From a virus, in IMG/VR virus record IMGVR_UViG_3300047994_000588, positions 1 through 33,095 of that record: a DNA stretch of 33,095 nt; one strand, 5' to 3'. Position 1 is the first letter of the stretch; each line of letters begins with the position of its first letter. Of this stretch, positions 22,899-31,812 are shown one piece after another. A model generated the notes under the pieces. It saw only the letters and a program-made list of their open reading frames with translations. It was not told where the DNA came from and did no database searches. The position numbers were made by a program, and so were the translations under genes.

Positions 22899-23882
22899 AT
22901 GCCCAACAACAGGTTTGTTATTAATGATGAAACTAAGTATAACAGTTATGGTTTTAGAACTGCCAATGGAGGAATTGATTTAAGCAGGTTTAACAATAAC
23001 CCTGTTATGCTTGATGGGCATATTTCTTCAAACAGAAGTGTAATAGGAAGATGGAATGATTTAGCAACAAGTGGAGCAGAGCTAAGTGCTAATCCTGAAT
23101 TTGATGCAGAGGATGAAAACGCAAAAATTATTTCAGGAAAGGTTGAACGGGGATTTATTAAAGGTGCTTCAATGGGCCTATTATTTAACCCTGAAAACTT
23201 GCTGCTTGAGCCAAATGGAAAATTTGTTTTATCAAAATGTGAGTTGGTTGAAGTGTCAATAGTTCCTATTCCTTCTAATGCAAATGCACTTAGGTTATAT
23301 GTTCAAAAAGATGGCCAGTTGCATTTGATGAATGAAGATGAAATTAAACTATGCCTTAGTGCATTGAACACGGAAAATAATTTTTACAATAAACAAGAAA
23401 ACATGAAAAAAGTTTTTTTAAGTGTAGCCACTTTAGTGGCTTTGGGTTTAGAAAAGCAAAATACCAATGAAGGTATTGATGTAAGCCTTATTGAAAGTGG
23501 CGTAGCTGATTTAAAAGCAAAGTTAGAAGCCGCACAATTAAAACTTAATACAACCGAAACAGCTTTAAAAACACTACAGGATAGTGCAGTGGCCGCAAAA
23601 AAATTAGCTGTGGCAAAAATTATAGACGATGCTATTGCATTGGGTAAAATTGATGCTACTGCAAAAGAAGAATGGTTACAGTTGGCAATGAATAACGAAG
23701 CATTGGCAACAACTACATTAAATGCGTTGCCTGCTAAAAAATCTTTAGCCGCAAAAGTTGATAATTCATCTGTTGATGCCGGAGATGTAAAAACAATGGA
23801 TGATTTTGAAAAATTGCCTTTAAACGCACAGTTGGAGTTTAAAGCAAACAATCCCGAAGCATATAAAAAATTATTTGCATAA
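22899..23882 (+). CDS. Prohead protease fused to scaffold (Mu gpI/Z-like)
   Basis: The 327-aa protein has an N-terminal HK97-type serine protease. Likely catalytic residues are H41 in MLDGHISS and S91 in KGASMGL, followed by the ELVEVSIVPIPSNANA strand (about 115-129). The C-terminal half is a scaffold with a coiled coil (DLKAKLEAAQLKLNTTETALKTLQD region) and an Asp/Ala-rich end. An in-frame ATG at 23403 (M169) preceded by an A-rich leader could give a separate scaffold protein, as Mu gpZ is made inside gpI. It shapes and matures the capsid. Confidence 0.9.
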   Translation: MPNNRFVINDETKYNSYGFRTANGGIDLSRFNNNPVMLDGHISSNRSVIGRWNDLATSGAELSANPEFDAEDENAKIISGKVERGFIKGASMGLLFNPENLLLEPNGKFVLSKCELVEVSIVPIPSNANALRLYVQKDGQLHLMNEDEIKLCLSALNTENNFYNKQENMKKVFLSVATLVALGLEKQNTNEGIDVSLIESGVADLKAKLEAAQLKLNTTETALKTLQDSAVAAKKLAVAKIIDDAIALGKIDATAKEEWLQLAMNNEALATTTLNALPAKKSLAAKVDNSSVDAGDVKTMDDFEKLPLNAQLEFKANNPEAYKKLFA

Positions 23883-23920
23883 TAATTACACACACATAAC
23901 AAAAATTTAAAACTAATAAT

Positions 23921-24838
23921 ATGGCAGCAAACTTTCCCGAAATGTGGTTAAAACGTGTTATCAGCAATATGGAACAAGCTGATAATGCACCTTGGTTAGA
24001 TGGCATTCAAGAAATCGATAGCAATCCTATTGAGCTTGGTGCAGGTACGGAAACAGAAAAAAATATTATTCATGTACCCATTAGCACGTTTGAGCCTGCG
24101 GTTTTAGTAAACAATAGCACTTATCCTATAAGCACTGTTGAGTACACGGATGATAATGCTACAATCACTTTAAACAAATTCCAAACGGAGGTTACCACGC
24201 TTAGCGATGACCAAGTTATGGGAGCAAGTTATAATAAAATTGATAAGGCAACACAAAGCCACACAACCGCAATAACCAAAAAGAAATTTGCAATGGCCAT
24301 ACATGCTCTTGCACCTGCCAGCCACAGTGCAGCAACTCCTGTACTTTCTACTACAGGTGATGCAATTGCAGGCCGTAAGAGATTGATATACGAAGATGTG
24401 GTTGCATTAAAAGATGCTTTGGATAAAGCAGGGATTGATGCAGTTGGCCGCAGGTTGGTATTATGCACCGATCATTGGAATGATTTATTGATTGATAGAA
24501 AGAACTTTGGCGACCAATTGGTTAATTACAAAACAGGCGATGTTGCACCTATAATTGCAGGGTTTAAAATTTACTCTTACATCAACAATCCATTGTATGT
24601 AACCGCCGGCACCAAGAAAACATTTGGAGTTGCTGCCGCAGGAGGCGATTACCAAGCATCCGTTTGTTTCCACGAAAGCAATGTGGCAAAGAAAACCGGT
24701 AATACAAAACAGTATTTTATAGCAGCCGCACAAAACCCACGCAATCAAACAAACGAACTCAATTACCGCCACTACTACATAGTAATGCCTTTTCAAAATA
24801 AAGCAATTGGGGCTATTCGTTCGGTAGCATCGGCTTAA
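23921..24838 (+). CDS. Major capsid protein (Mu gpT-like / HK97 fold)
   Basis: The 305-aa protein (MAANFPEMWLKRVISNMEQ...) follows protease/scaffold directly. Features typical of Mu gpT-type capsids are the beta-rich E-loop region (VPISTFEPAVLVNN), a long spine helix and the C-terminal RHYYIVMPFQNKAIGAIRS. Hundreds of copies form the head. A strong terminator follows, consistent with high-level expression of an abundant protein. Confidence 0.9.
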   Translation: MAANFPEMWLKRVISNMEQADNAPWLDGIQEIDSNPIELGAGTETEKNIIHVPISTFEPAVLVNNSTYPISTVEYTDDNATITLNKFQTEVTTLSDDQVMGASYNKIDKATQSHTTAITKKKFAMAIHALAPASHSAATPVLSTTGDAIAGRKRLIYEDVVALKDALDKAGIDAVGRRLVLCTDHWNDLLIDRKNFGDQLVNYKTGDVAPIIAGFKIYSYINNPLYVTAGTKKTFGVAAAGGDYQASVCFHESNVAKKTGNTKQYFIAAAQNPRNQTNELNYRHYYIVMPFQNKAIGAIRSVASA

Positions 24839-24848
24839 TTTATTATAT

Positions 24849-24890
24849 AAAACCTCTTCAAGTGTTTTCAAGGGGTTTTAAAACTTTTTT
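24849..24890 (+). terminator. Terminator after the major capsid gene
   Basis: AAAACCTCTT (24849-24858) pairs with AAGGGGTTTT (24870-24879), with one G-T pair and an 11-nt loop, and a TTTTTT run follows at 24885-24890. It may terminate part of the transcripts and so keep capsid above tail gene levels. Confidence 0.7.
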
Positions 24891-24902
24891 AAAATTAATT
24901 GT

Positions 24903-25106
24903 ATGAAACAGGTTGATGAATACTTTAAGGATTACCCGGCAAGTAAACAATGCTTTACAACTTCTGACAGTTTTGTTTTTCACGAAAAAGGAGATGCAGG
25001 AATGCACGCACAAACTTTGAAGGATAAAACAGTAGAACATCATGTAAAGCCAGTAATAGCAGATGAAGAAAAAGTGGAAGCAAAACCACAAAAGCCTAAA
25101 AAATAA
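24903..25106 (+). CDS. Small hypothetical late protein
   Basis: The 67-aa protein (MKQVDEYFKDYPASKQCF...) has a Lys/Pro/Glu-rich, disordered-looking C-terminus (EEKVEAKPQKPKK). It lies between capsid and sheath genes, where small head-completion proteins are common. No family is recognised. Confidence 0.75.
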   Translation: MKQVDEYFKDYPASKQCFTTSDSFVFHEKGDAGMHAQTLKDKTVEHHVKPVIADEEKVEAKPQKPKK

Positions 25107-25138
25107 AAGCAGCCATTGTTCACCTTAATAATAATTGA

Positions 25139-26332
25139 ATGTTACCTCGTGTAAAAATATATTTTGAAAACGGAAATTTGGCATTGGTTCAACCATCGGC
25201 AGACGGCTTACTTGGTTTTTTAACAACAGGTACAGCCGTTAGTACAACCTTTTTGTTAGCTACGCCTTATCAAATTTTCAAATTTTTAGACTTAAAAACG
25301 CTAGGCATTACAGAAGCGAATAACGCTTTTATTTATAAACTAATAAAAGAGTTTTATGCTGAAGCAGGTGATGGAACAGAAGTTTGGTTAATGGCTTTTC
25401 CTGATACGGTTAAGCATAGTGATATGATTGATATAACAACCGAAAATTATGGCAAAAAATTAGTAAATGCCACTAATGGTAAATTGAGAGGATTGGTTGT
25501 TTGTCGCAAACCAACTGTAGGCTATACGCCTACTATCACAAATTCAATGGATGCTGATATTGCACTTGCAATGAGCAATGCACAGGCATTTGCAGAATGG
25601 TATGCAATTAACAGATATGCACCTTTATTTGTGTTGATTGAAGGATATGGGTACAGTGGCACAGCTTCAACCCTTACTGACCTCACTACCTTAAATAATA
25701 ACAGGGTATCTGTGTTTATAGGCGATACTGTTCAAAACAGTTCAAACGCTGCCATTGGATTGTTAGCTGGCAGGCTGGCATCTAATGCTGTTCAAACAAA
25801 TATTGGCAGGTATAAAGATGGAGCTTTAGCCCCTGTAAAAACATGGATTAAAGATGTTCCTGTAGAATTAGCTGACGTTACAGCTTTGCATGATAAAGGG
25901 TATATCACTTTTCGTTCATTCGTTAGCCAAAGTGGTTATTATTTTAATGATGATTTTACAGCCACCTTACCTACCGATGATTATTGCCACTTAACCGCAC
26001 GCCGCACAATTGATAAAGCCTATCGCATTGCGTACAATACACTTTTAAAATACTTACTTGACACAGTTGCCATCAATTCAGATGGAACATTACCGGTAGG
26101 CTTTGTTAAAAGTGCTGAAGGCGATGTTGAAAGCACTATTGCAAGAGAGATGACGGCCAAAGGAGAATTAAGTGGAGATATTGCCAACAATGATAAAGGT
26201 GTGGTTTGTTTTATAGATGCTTCTCAAAATATTGTAAGTACAAGCACTTTACAGGTAAGAATAAGGGTAAGGCCATTTGGCTACCCAAGATACATTGATG
26301 TGTATTTAGGTTTTACTGTAATGAATCAATAA
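25139..26332 (+). CDS. Contractile tail sheath protein (DUF2586)
   Basis: The 397-aa protein follows the DUF2586 pattern: an N-terminal VKIYFENGNLALVQPSADGLLGFL, a central domain, then KGYITFRSFVSQSGYYFNDDFTA (about 250-272), RRTIDKAYRIAYNTLLKY and a C-terminal VRPFGYPRYIDVYLGF strand. Sheath subunits contract to drive the tube through the envelope. The gene is followed by the tube gene, as usual. Confidence 0.9.
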   Translation: MLPRVKIYFENGNLALVQPSADGLLGFLTTGTAVSTTFLLATPYQIFKFLDLKTLGITEANNAFIYKLIKEFYAEAGDGTEVWLMAFPDTVKHSDMIDITTENYGKKLVNATNGKLRGLVVCRKPTVGYTPTITNSMDADIALAMSNAQAFAEWYAINRYAPLFVLIEGYGYSGTASTLTDLTTLNNNRVSVFIGDTVQNSSNAAIGLLAGRLASNAVQTNIGRYKDGALAPVKTWIKDVPVELADVTALHDKGYITFRSFVSQSGYYFNDDFTATLPTDDYCHLTARRTIDKAYRIAYNTLLKYLLDTVAINSDGTLPVGFVKSAEGDVESTIAREMTAKGELSGDIANNDKGVVCFIDASQNIVSTSTLQVRIRVRPFGYPRYIDVYLGFTVMNQ

Positions 26333-26351
26333 CAATTAAATTAATTATACA

Positions 26352-26771
26352 ATGGCATTTGACAGCAGAGAATACGAATGGGCTGATATAAGTGTTGACA
26401 TTAACGGCCGTGATGTTATAGGAATAACAGCCGTTAAGTACACTGAAAAAATTGAAACTGAAGAATTTTTTGCAAAAGGCCGCTATCCGCATAGCATACA
26501 AACAGGCAATATTACTATTGAAGGGGAATTTGAAGTTGCCCAAAGTGAGTACGAAGCACTTGTAAAAGCTGGCAATGGTAGCGTATTGCGTTTACGCAAT
26601 TTGCAAAGCACTGTTTGTTATGGCAACCCTACTAATGGCGATGCCATGATTAAAGACAGGATAACCGGCATTCAAATTACAGAAGGCGGCAAGGAATTTA
26701 AACAAGGGGATAAAAGTGCTAAAGTTAAACTTCCATTTAAAGCAACTGGTTTACAAAATCAAATACAATAA
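26352..26771 (+). CDS. Tail tube protein
   Basis: The 139-aa beta-rich protein (FDSREYEWADISVDINGRDVIGITAVKY...) has the size, double-sandwich-like strand pattern and position expected for a myovirus tail tube subunit. Family assignment rests on order: sheath before it, tail chaperone after it. Confidence 0.85.
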   Translation: MAFDSREYEWADISVDINGRDVIGITAVKYTEKIETEEFFAKGRYPHSIQTGNITIEGEFEVAQSEYEALVKAGNGSVLRLRNLQSTVCYGNPTNGDAMIKDRITGIQITEGGKEFKQGDKSAKVKLPFKATGLQNQIQ

Positions 26772-26783
26772 AACTAAAAATCG

Positions 26784-27077
26784 ATGCAAGAAATAACTCA
26801 AGAGCAAATTGATACATGGAAGTCCAAGCATGGCAATGTATATAAAATAGAAGTAGATGGGCATGTTGCTTATGTAAAAAGTCCCGACAGAAAAGCATTA
26901 AGCTATGCAGGAAGTGTAGGCACTAAAGACCCTATAAAATTTAACGAAATTATTTTAAACAACTGTTGGCTTGGCGGTGATGATGCTATAAAAACAGATG
27001 ACGAACTTTTTTTAGGTGCAGGGCAGGTATTGGGCGAAATAATTAAAGTAGCAGAAGCAAGCATAGTAAAGCTCTAA
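26784..27077 (+). CDS. Tail assembly chaperone, short form
   Basis: The 97-aa protein (MQEITQEQIDTWKSKHGNVYKIEV...) lies between the tube and tape-measure genes, where tailed phages encode two chaperones that share an N-terminus through ribosomal frameshifting. A second open frame in the -1 register follows it directly (see 27071-27238). The chaperone holds the tape measure protein during tail assembly. Confidence 0.82.
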   Translation: MQEITQEQIDTWKSKHGNVYKIEVDGHVAYVKSPDRKALSYAGSVGTKDPIKFNEIILNNCWLGGDDAIKTDDELFLGAGQVLGEIIKVAEASIVKL

Positions 27078-27238
27078 CGGCTGCCGAGGTAGATGAAGAA
27101 AGAGATTGGATAAGGTTAAGCAACGCACAGTTAATTTATTACATGCACATAACCAACCCCGACAGCCTAAGCAATGAAGAATGGGCAATGCGTTTAAAAG
27201 AATTGGAATGGATAAGGAAAAAAGAAGCAGGTAAATAA
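27068..27238 (+). CDS. Frameshifted extension of the tail assembly chaperone
   Basis: The -1 frame is open from 27047 to its stop at 27236-27238 and has no ATG, GTG or TTG start near its beginning. It encodes a well-formed charged protein (AEVDEERDWIRLSN...EEWAMRLKELEWIRKKEAGK). A tRNA-Lys slip at A-AAG (27068-27071) would re-pair perfectly and join the frames, giving a 151-aa product. The small CGG/CCG stem just after it could help. This matches the G/GT-type arrangement conserved in tailed phages. Confidence 0.7.
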   Translation, partial: KALTAAEVDEERDWIRLSNAQLIYYMHITNPDSLSNEEWAMRLKELEWIRKKEAGK

Positions 27239-27460
27239 TTAAGCGGTAACAGCTACAAGAACTCCAAACAATATTACAAGCAACCCTGATAATGAGATTA
27301 TAATCGCATGAGTTTTGTTTGAAGCCCTACCTGTGATTAATTGAAACGTTGCATAAAATGGAGTTAAGATAAAAGAAACCAACAGCAGTAAAGCGTTGCC
27401 AAAGTATTTAAGCAATGTAGCTAACAATAACACACATAATACAGCAACAATAATTTCCAT
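27239..27460 (-). CDS. Small membrane protein, antisense within the tail operon
   Basis: The 73-aa protein has two predicted transmembrane segments (about residues 3-38 and 54-72) and a short polar loop (TGRASNKTH). No plus-strand gene occupies this interval, and it starts 11 bases from the tape-measure start, facing away. It could be a holin-like, immunity or exclusion protein; none is shown. Confidence 0.6.
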   Translation of the reverse strand: MEIIVAVLCVLLLATLLKYFGNALLLLVSFILTPFYATFQLITGRASNKTHAIIISLSGLLVILFGVLVAVTA

Positions 27461-27471
27461 GTGTCAAATAT

Positions 27472-29364
27472 ATGGCAAATCTATTAGAATATACACTAAG
27501 CCTTAGAGACCAGGTAACAGGTAGTCTAAAAAAAATAGGCATCAACAATGAAATGATGCTTAACTCATTTGCCAAACTTGAAAAGCAATCAAATGGTGTA
27601 TCCCAAGCTTTTAAACAAATGGGAACATCGATACATACTTTACAACAAAAGATTGATTTATTAAAACAGGAAAGGGATTTACTTCCTGAAAGTTCTTTGA
27701 GAAACATTCGTCAATATAACAGCGAAATAATCAAGCTGGAAAAACGTGTAACGAAACTGCAAACATTAAATGGCAACCCTGTTAAAAAAATGTTTGGCGA
27801 TGCAATGAGTAGTTTACCGGGATTGGCAACCAACCCTCTTGTTTTGGTTAGTGCTGGTATTGGAGCTTCTATTAAAAAAGGTATGGATGCAGACATGCAA
27901 AAAGCTAATATGGTTACACTTTTCAGAGGCAATGAACAAGCTGCCAAAGAAATGTATGACAAAATCTCTCAGTATGGTAAAATAAGCCCTTATGAAAAAG
28001 GAGATTTAATTGAAGTGCAAAAAACCATGATGAGTTTTGGCATTGAAGCAAACAAAAGCTTTGGTGTGATGAAGCAAATTGGCGACATAGCTATGGGCGA
28101 TAAAAACAAAATGCAAAGCCTTTCATTAGCCTTTAGCCAAGCAACCAGTGCAGGAAAATTACAAGGGCAGGATTTATTACAAATGATTAATGCAGGATTT
28201 AACCCATTACAGGTTATAAGCGAAAGAACAGGGCAAAGCATGGCCAGCTTAAAACAAAAAATGGAAAAGGGTGGAATTAGTGCAGGCATGTTGGCACAAG
28301 CTTATGAATGGGCTGCTGATAAACAAGGCTTATTTTATAAAGGTGCAGAAAAAGCAGGACAAACAATCGGCGGCAAGGCCAGTACATTAATGGATAGTTT
28401 AAGTGAGATGATGCTAAGCGTTTATAGTATGATTTCACCTTTATTAATGCCATTAATTGAACTGGCAACAAGTATTATAGATGGAATTGGAAGTGGTATT
28501 AATTGGCTTATTACAAAATTCAAAGAAGGTAATCCTGTAATACTTGGCATAGCCGCAGTATTGGGTGTTCTTACCGCATCAATACTATTATATAACGGCT
28601 ATTTGATAATATCAAAAGCATTACAAGCTGGCTGTACTATTGAAGTATGGAAAACAAATTTTGCCTTTTTGGCTAATCCTGTTTTTTGGATTATAGCAGG
28701 CATCGTTGCGTTGATTGCAATAATCGGTTATGTGATTTATGCTTTTGATGGATGGGGTGCAGCTTGGGGGCATTTAATGGATTGGCTAAAATATAGTTGG
28801 GAGTTTTTTAAGAGTGTTTTTTTAATTACATGGTTAAATATTAAAGATGAATTTTTATCGGGTATTGAAACCTTACAAAAAGCTTGGTTCAATCTAAAAT
28901 CATTATGGGATGAAGATGGAGCAAAAGCCGGATTAGCAAAAATTGCCAATCAGCAGCATGAAAGAGCGAAAGAGATTTTAGAAGCAAAAAAACTTGCAAA
29001 TGAAGAATCTATAAAATCAACCGAGGCAATGCTAAAAATATTTGGCAAAGATGGCCTACACTTTAACGGTAAAGGATTGGGTGATGTTAAGAGTGATTTA
29101 ATGAAAAAAATTGGTATAACACCCGAAGTACCTGGCACTACTGCTGATGGAAAACCAATAGGCGATAGCCCAACAAAACCAACAAATGAAGCCGTTGCAA
29201 CGGGCGGCACAAAAAATACCACCATCACCATTCATATAGGCAAGCAGATTGAAAAGTTTACACTAATGACCAACAATGTGCAAGAAGGTGCTGCCAAGCT
29301 TAGGGAAATAATATTGGATGAAATGACAAGGGCAATAGCTATGAGCCAAAGCATGGCACAATAA
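27472..29364 (+). CDS. Tail tape measure protein
   Basis: The 630-aa protein has an N-terminal coiled coil and a tape-measure domain (about 115-290, with MDADMQKANMVTLFRGNEQAA and KLQGQDLLQMINAGFNPLQV). Hydrophobic segments between about 365 and 430 probably cross the membrane during DNA entry. A C-terminal Thr/Gly-rich part follows. Its length sets tail length; 630 aa suggests a fairly short contractile tail, of the order of 90-100 nm by the usual rule. Confidence 0.92.
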   Translation: MANLLEYTLSLRDQVTGSLKKIGINNEMMLNSFAKLEKQSNGVSQAFKQMGTSIHTLQQKIDLLKQERDLLPESSLRNIRQYNSEIIKLEKRVTKLQTLNGNPVKKMFGDAMSSLPGLATNPLVLVSAGIGASIKKGMDADMQKANMVTLFRGNEQAAKEMYDKISQYGKISPYEKGDLIEVQKTMMSFGIEANKSFGVMKQIGDIAMGDKNKMQSLSLAFSQATSAGKLQGQDLLQMINAGFNPLQVISERTGQSMASLKQKMEKGGISAGMLAQAYEWAADKQGLFYKGAEKAGQTIGGKASTLMDSLSEMMLSVYSMISPLLMPLIELATSIIDGIGSGINWLITKFKEGNPVILGIAAVLGVLTASILLYNGYLIISKALQAGCTIEVWKTNFAFLANPVFWIIAGIVALIAIIGYVIYAFDGWGAAWGHLMDWLKYSWEFFKSVFLITWLNIKDEFLSGIETLQKAWFNLKSLWDEDGAKAGLAKIANQQHERAKEILEAKKLANEESIKSTEAMLKIFGKDGLHFNGKGLGDVKSDLMKKIGITPEVPGTTADGKPIGDSPTKPTNEAVATGGTKNTTITIHIGKQIEKFTLMTNNVQEGAAKLREIILDEMTRAIAMSQSMAQ

Positions 29365-29366
29365 AC

Positions 29367-30083
29367 ATGATAAACGAAATTAAAATATCAACCCTTTTAA
29401 ATAACACACGTATTCCTGTTATTCCTCCTGATGCAGATAAGTTGCCAACAGCAGAGGAATTGAAAAGCGTTGTGTTGCCACCAGTGCCGCCTTATCCAAA
29501 ACCCGATGAGCAGGTAATAACAAAAGGTGGAGCGTTTGATGCAAGCGATAAATTGGCAATTGCTAAAGCAGCAGATTTTACCGGTACTGTTAAAGAAGAT
29601 GTGCAGGGCGATAAAATATTGTTTACAATTTTCGGCACTCCGCAGGTAATGCCTTTGAAAATTAAATTAAAGAGCGAAAGCAGCAATGATTTTTGGCTGT
29701 TACCCGTTGAACCTATGATTAGCATTGATGGAAAAAATATTATAGCTAAAAGAAATGTAGCTAAAAAACGTGATGGCGGCGGTTCTGTTAAGGAGTATTG
29801 GACACAGGATGATTGGACGATTAATATCAGCGGCTTACTTACCAACCCAAACACAACAGAATACCCGTGGAGTGATTTCAATAAACTAAAAAAATATTGT
29901 GAAGCAAAAGAACCGTTAGAAGTGCTTAACCCCGAATTTGATAAGTTGGGCGTAACACATATTGTTATTGAAAGTTTCAGCCTGCCTTTTACAAAAGGGC
30001 CTGAAAACCAAACATACACAATAAGTGCGGTGAGCGATAAAAGTTGGGATTTATTTATTCCGTTATCAGCAACAATTAACTAA
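29367..30083 (+). CDS. Baseplate-associated protein (DUF6046-like)
   Basis: The 238-aa protein starts 2 bases after the tape measure. Its C-terminal half (KRNVAKKRDGGGSVKEYWTQDDWTINISG, then YCEAKEPLEVLNP and HIVIESFSLPF) follows a pattern I know from DUF6046 proteins in Bacteroidota phages. The position matches proteins joining the tube to the baseplate hub. Its stop overlaps the next start by one base. Confidence 0.8.
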   Translation: MINEIKISTLLNNTRIPVIPPDADKLPTAEELKSVVLPPVPPYPKPDEQVITKGGAFDASDKLAIAKAADFTGTVKEDVQGDKILFTIFGTPQVMPLKIKLKSESSNDFWLLPVEPMISIDGKNIIAKRNVAKKRDGGGSVKEYWTQDDWTINISGLLTNPNTTEYPWSDFNKLKKYCEAKEPLEVLNPEFDKLGVTHIVIESFSLPFTKGPENQTYTISAVSDKSWDLFIPLSATIN

Positions 30084-31087
30084 TGTATTTTAAAATAGAC
30101 TGGCAAATACAAATAGGTAATTATAAGCTTGGGATGCTTGATAATGTTGAGATACATAAAAGTGTTGAGCTGTTGGCAGATACCTGTAGCATTAAGTTGC
30201 CTGCAACACTTTATAACAAAGCGATTTCAACAGGCAGCTCTAACGAGGTTGAAAGTAAAATAGAACGAGGCAATAAGGTTACGGTTTGGTTGGGTTACGA
30301 TACAAAAAACTTTAACAATGTAAAGCCTGAATTTGAAGGGTATTTACTAAATGCTGCAACTGATGATGGAAGTCTTATACTTAACTGTGAAGATGATTTG
30401 TTTTTGTTGAGAAAAACAATAGCAGATAAGCAGTTTAAAAATACCGACATAAGGGGTATTGCAGAGTATGTAGTAACACAAACAGGAAGTGGGTTATTGG
30501 TTGATTGCAGCTATACAATGAATTATGACAAGTTTGTTATAAACAAAGCAACCGGCTATGATGTGCTTAAAAAAATAAGCGAAGAAACAAAGGGCAATGT
30601 TTATATAAAAAAGAATGAAGATGGAAAGAGTGTTTTAAACATTCATCCACCCTACACCGAAAAGCATGGCTATGTGCGTTACAGCTTTCAAAAAAATATT
30701 GAGAGCAGTGATTTGAAATATAAAAAAGCCGATGACAAGATTTTAGAAGTAGTGGTAGAAAGTACCGGCAAGGATGGGAAAAAAATAAGCGTAAGTGCGG
30801 GCAAGCCTGGCGGCGATAAAAAAACAATCAGCGGCAACGGCATGAGCAAAGATGCCATGCAAAAGTTGGCAGATGAAACATACAAAAAAACGCTGTATGA
30901 TGGTTACGAAGGAGGGATTACAACATGGTTAATACCTAATGTAGAACCCGGTTATAGTGCAGAAATTAAAGATGAAGAGTATGAGTTTAAAAACGGATGG
31001 TATTACGTTAAAAGCGTAACCACAACATGTAGTAGCAGTGGAATTGTAAGAAAGGTTGATATGGGAATAAAAGTAGCAGCACCATGA
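30083..31087 (+). CDS. Baseplate hub protein (gpD / Mu gp44-like)
   Basis: The 334-aa protein has the layout of late-control D / gp27-like hubs: beta-barrel domains in the N-terminal half (VEIHKSVELLADTCSIKLPA, KVTVWLGYD, FEGYLL), a helical part (ATGYDVLKKISEETKGNVYIKK) and a further beta domain. It forms the centre of the baseplate, with the spike protein encoded next. Confidence 0.85.
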   Translation: MYFKIDWQIQIGNYKLGMLDNVEIHKSVELLADTCSIKLPATLYNKAISTGSSNEVESKIERGNKVTVWLGYDTKNFNNVKPEFEGYLLNAATDDGSLILNCEDDLFLLRKTIADKQFKNTDIRGIAEYVVTQTGSGLLVDCSYTMNYDKFVINKATGYDVLKKISEETKGNVYIKKNEDGKSVLNIHPPYTEKHGYVRYSFQKNIESSDLKYKKADDKILEVVVESTGKDGKKISVSAGKPGGDKKTISGNGMSKDAMQKLADETYKKTLYDGYEGGITTWLIPNVEPGYSAEIKDEEYEFKNGWYYVKSVTTTCSSSGIVRKVDMGIKVAAP

Positions 31088-31590
31088 GCAGGTATAAAAA
31101 ATTAGCAGAAGCATTACAAAATTTAGCGGCAGATTCTATTATACACATGCCCTTAATTAATGCAGAAGTTATAAGTGTTGAAAATGAAAGTTGCACGGTT
31201 AAAATTGATGATGTAGAGATTGATGAAGTAAGATTAAAAGCTACCATTAATGGCACCAGCAATAAAGTTCTTTTAAAGCCGAAAGTTGGCAGTATGGTTT
31301 TGATTGGCAGTTTAACAGGTGATTTAAAAGATTTGGCTGTATTAAACATTGATGAGCTTGAAAAACTGCAATACGAGCAAGATGGGTTACTGGTTGAAAT
31401 TGACAGCACAGATGCAAAAATAAAAATTGCAAATGCAGATACCAGCCTGTACGAATTGTTGCAATCACTGGCAAACCTATTAAAGCAATTTAAAGTACAT
31501 ACGCCTGTAGGCCCAAGCGGTACACCATTGCCCGATACAATAACAGCGATAGAGCAATTTGAAACAAGTTTTAAAAAGATTTTAAAATAA
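31084..31590 (+). CDS. Baseplate spike-like protein (gpV / Mu gp45-like)
   Basis: The 168-aa protein overlaps the hub gene by ATGA. Residues about 25-90 form an OB-fold-like beta barrel (INAEVISVENESCTVKIDDVEID...KPKVGSMVLIGSL), as in spike proteins. The C-terminal part is short and helical, so the needle domain is reduced or supplied by another protein. Confidence 0.78.
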   Translation: MSRYKKLAEALQNLAADSIIHMPLINAEVISVENESCTVKIDDVEIDEVRLKATINGTSNKVLLKPKVGSMVLIGSLTGDLKDLAVLNIDELEKLQYEQDGLLVEIDSTDAKIKIANADTSLYELLQSLANLLKQFKVHTPVGPSGTPLPDTITAIEQFETSFKKILK

Positions 31591-31593
31591 AAC

Positions 31594-31812
31594 ATGGCAT
31601 TAGATAAAGCAAATTTAAAAAACGGCATACTGCAATTAATGACAGATATGCGTACAAGAAACGAAAATGCCGATGAAGAATATGCCACAAGAATGAGCAA
31701 CCTAATGGAGGATTATGTAAAGAGCGGCGATGGAAAAATAACAAGCGGTACAATGAATGCAGGAAGCAACTCTGTTACCGGAACAAACACAGTAATTGTA
31801 AAAATGCAATAA
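31594..31812 (+). CDS. Small hypothetical baseplate-region protein
   Basis: The 72-aa protein (MALDKANLKNGILQLMTDMRTR...) is helical at its N-terminus, with a Gly/Ser/Thr-rich C-terminus (SGTMNAGSNSVTGTNTV). It may complete the spike or wedge. Its stop overlaps the next start by one base. Confidence 0.78.
   Translation: MALDKANLKNGILQLMTDMRTRNENADEEYATRMSNLMEDYVKSGDGKITSGTMNAGSNSVTGTNTVIVKMQ

Noticed and set aside
23384-23902. 172-codon open frame on the minus strand
   Set aside because: Antisense to the scaffold coding region; composition (Ala/Ser/Phe runs) is that of a shadow frame.
29492-30019. 175-codon open frame on the minus strand
   Set aside because: Antisense to the DUF6046-like gene, with no start signal or family pattern.
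31008-31700. 230-codon open frame on the minus strand
   Set aside because: It lies wholly under the hub and spike genes, which have family patterns and coupled starts; its Ser/Phe/Leu-rich product looks like an antisense shadow.
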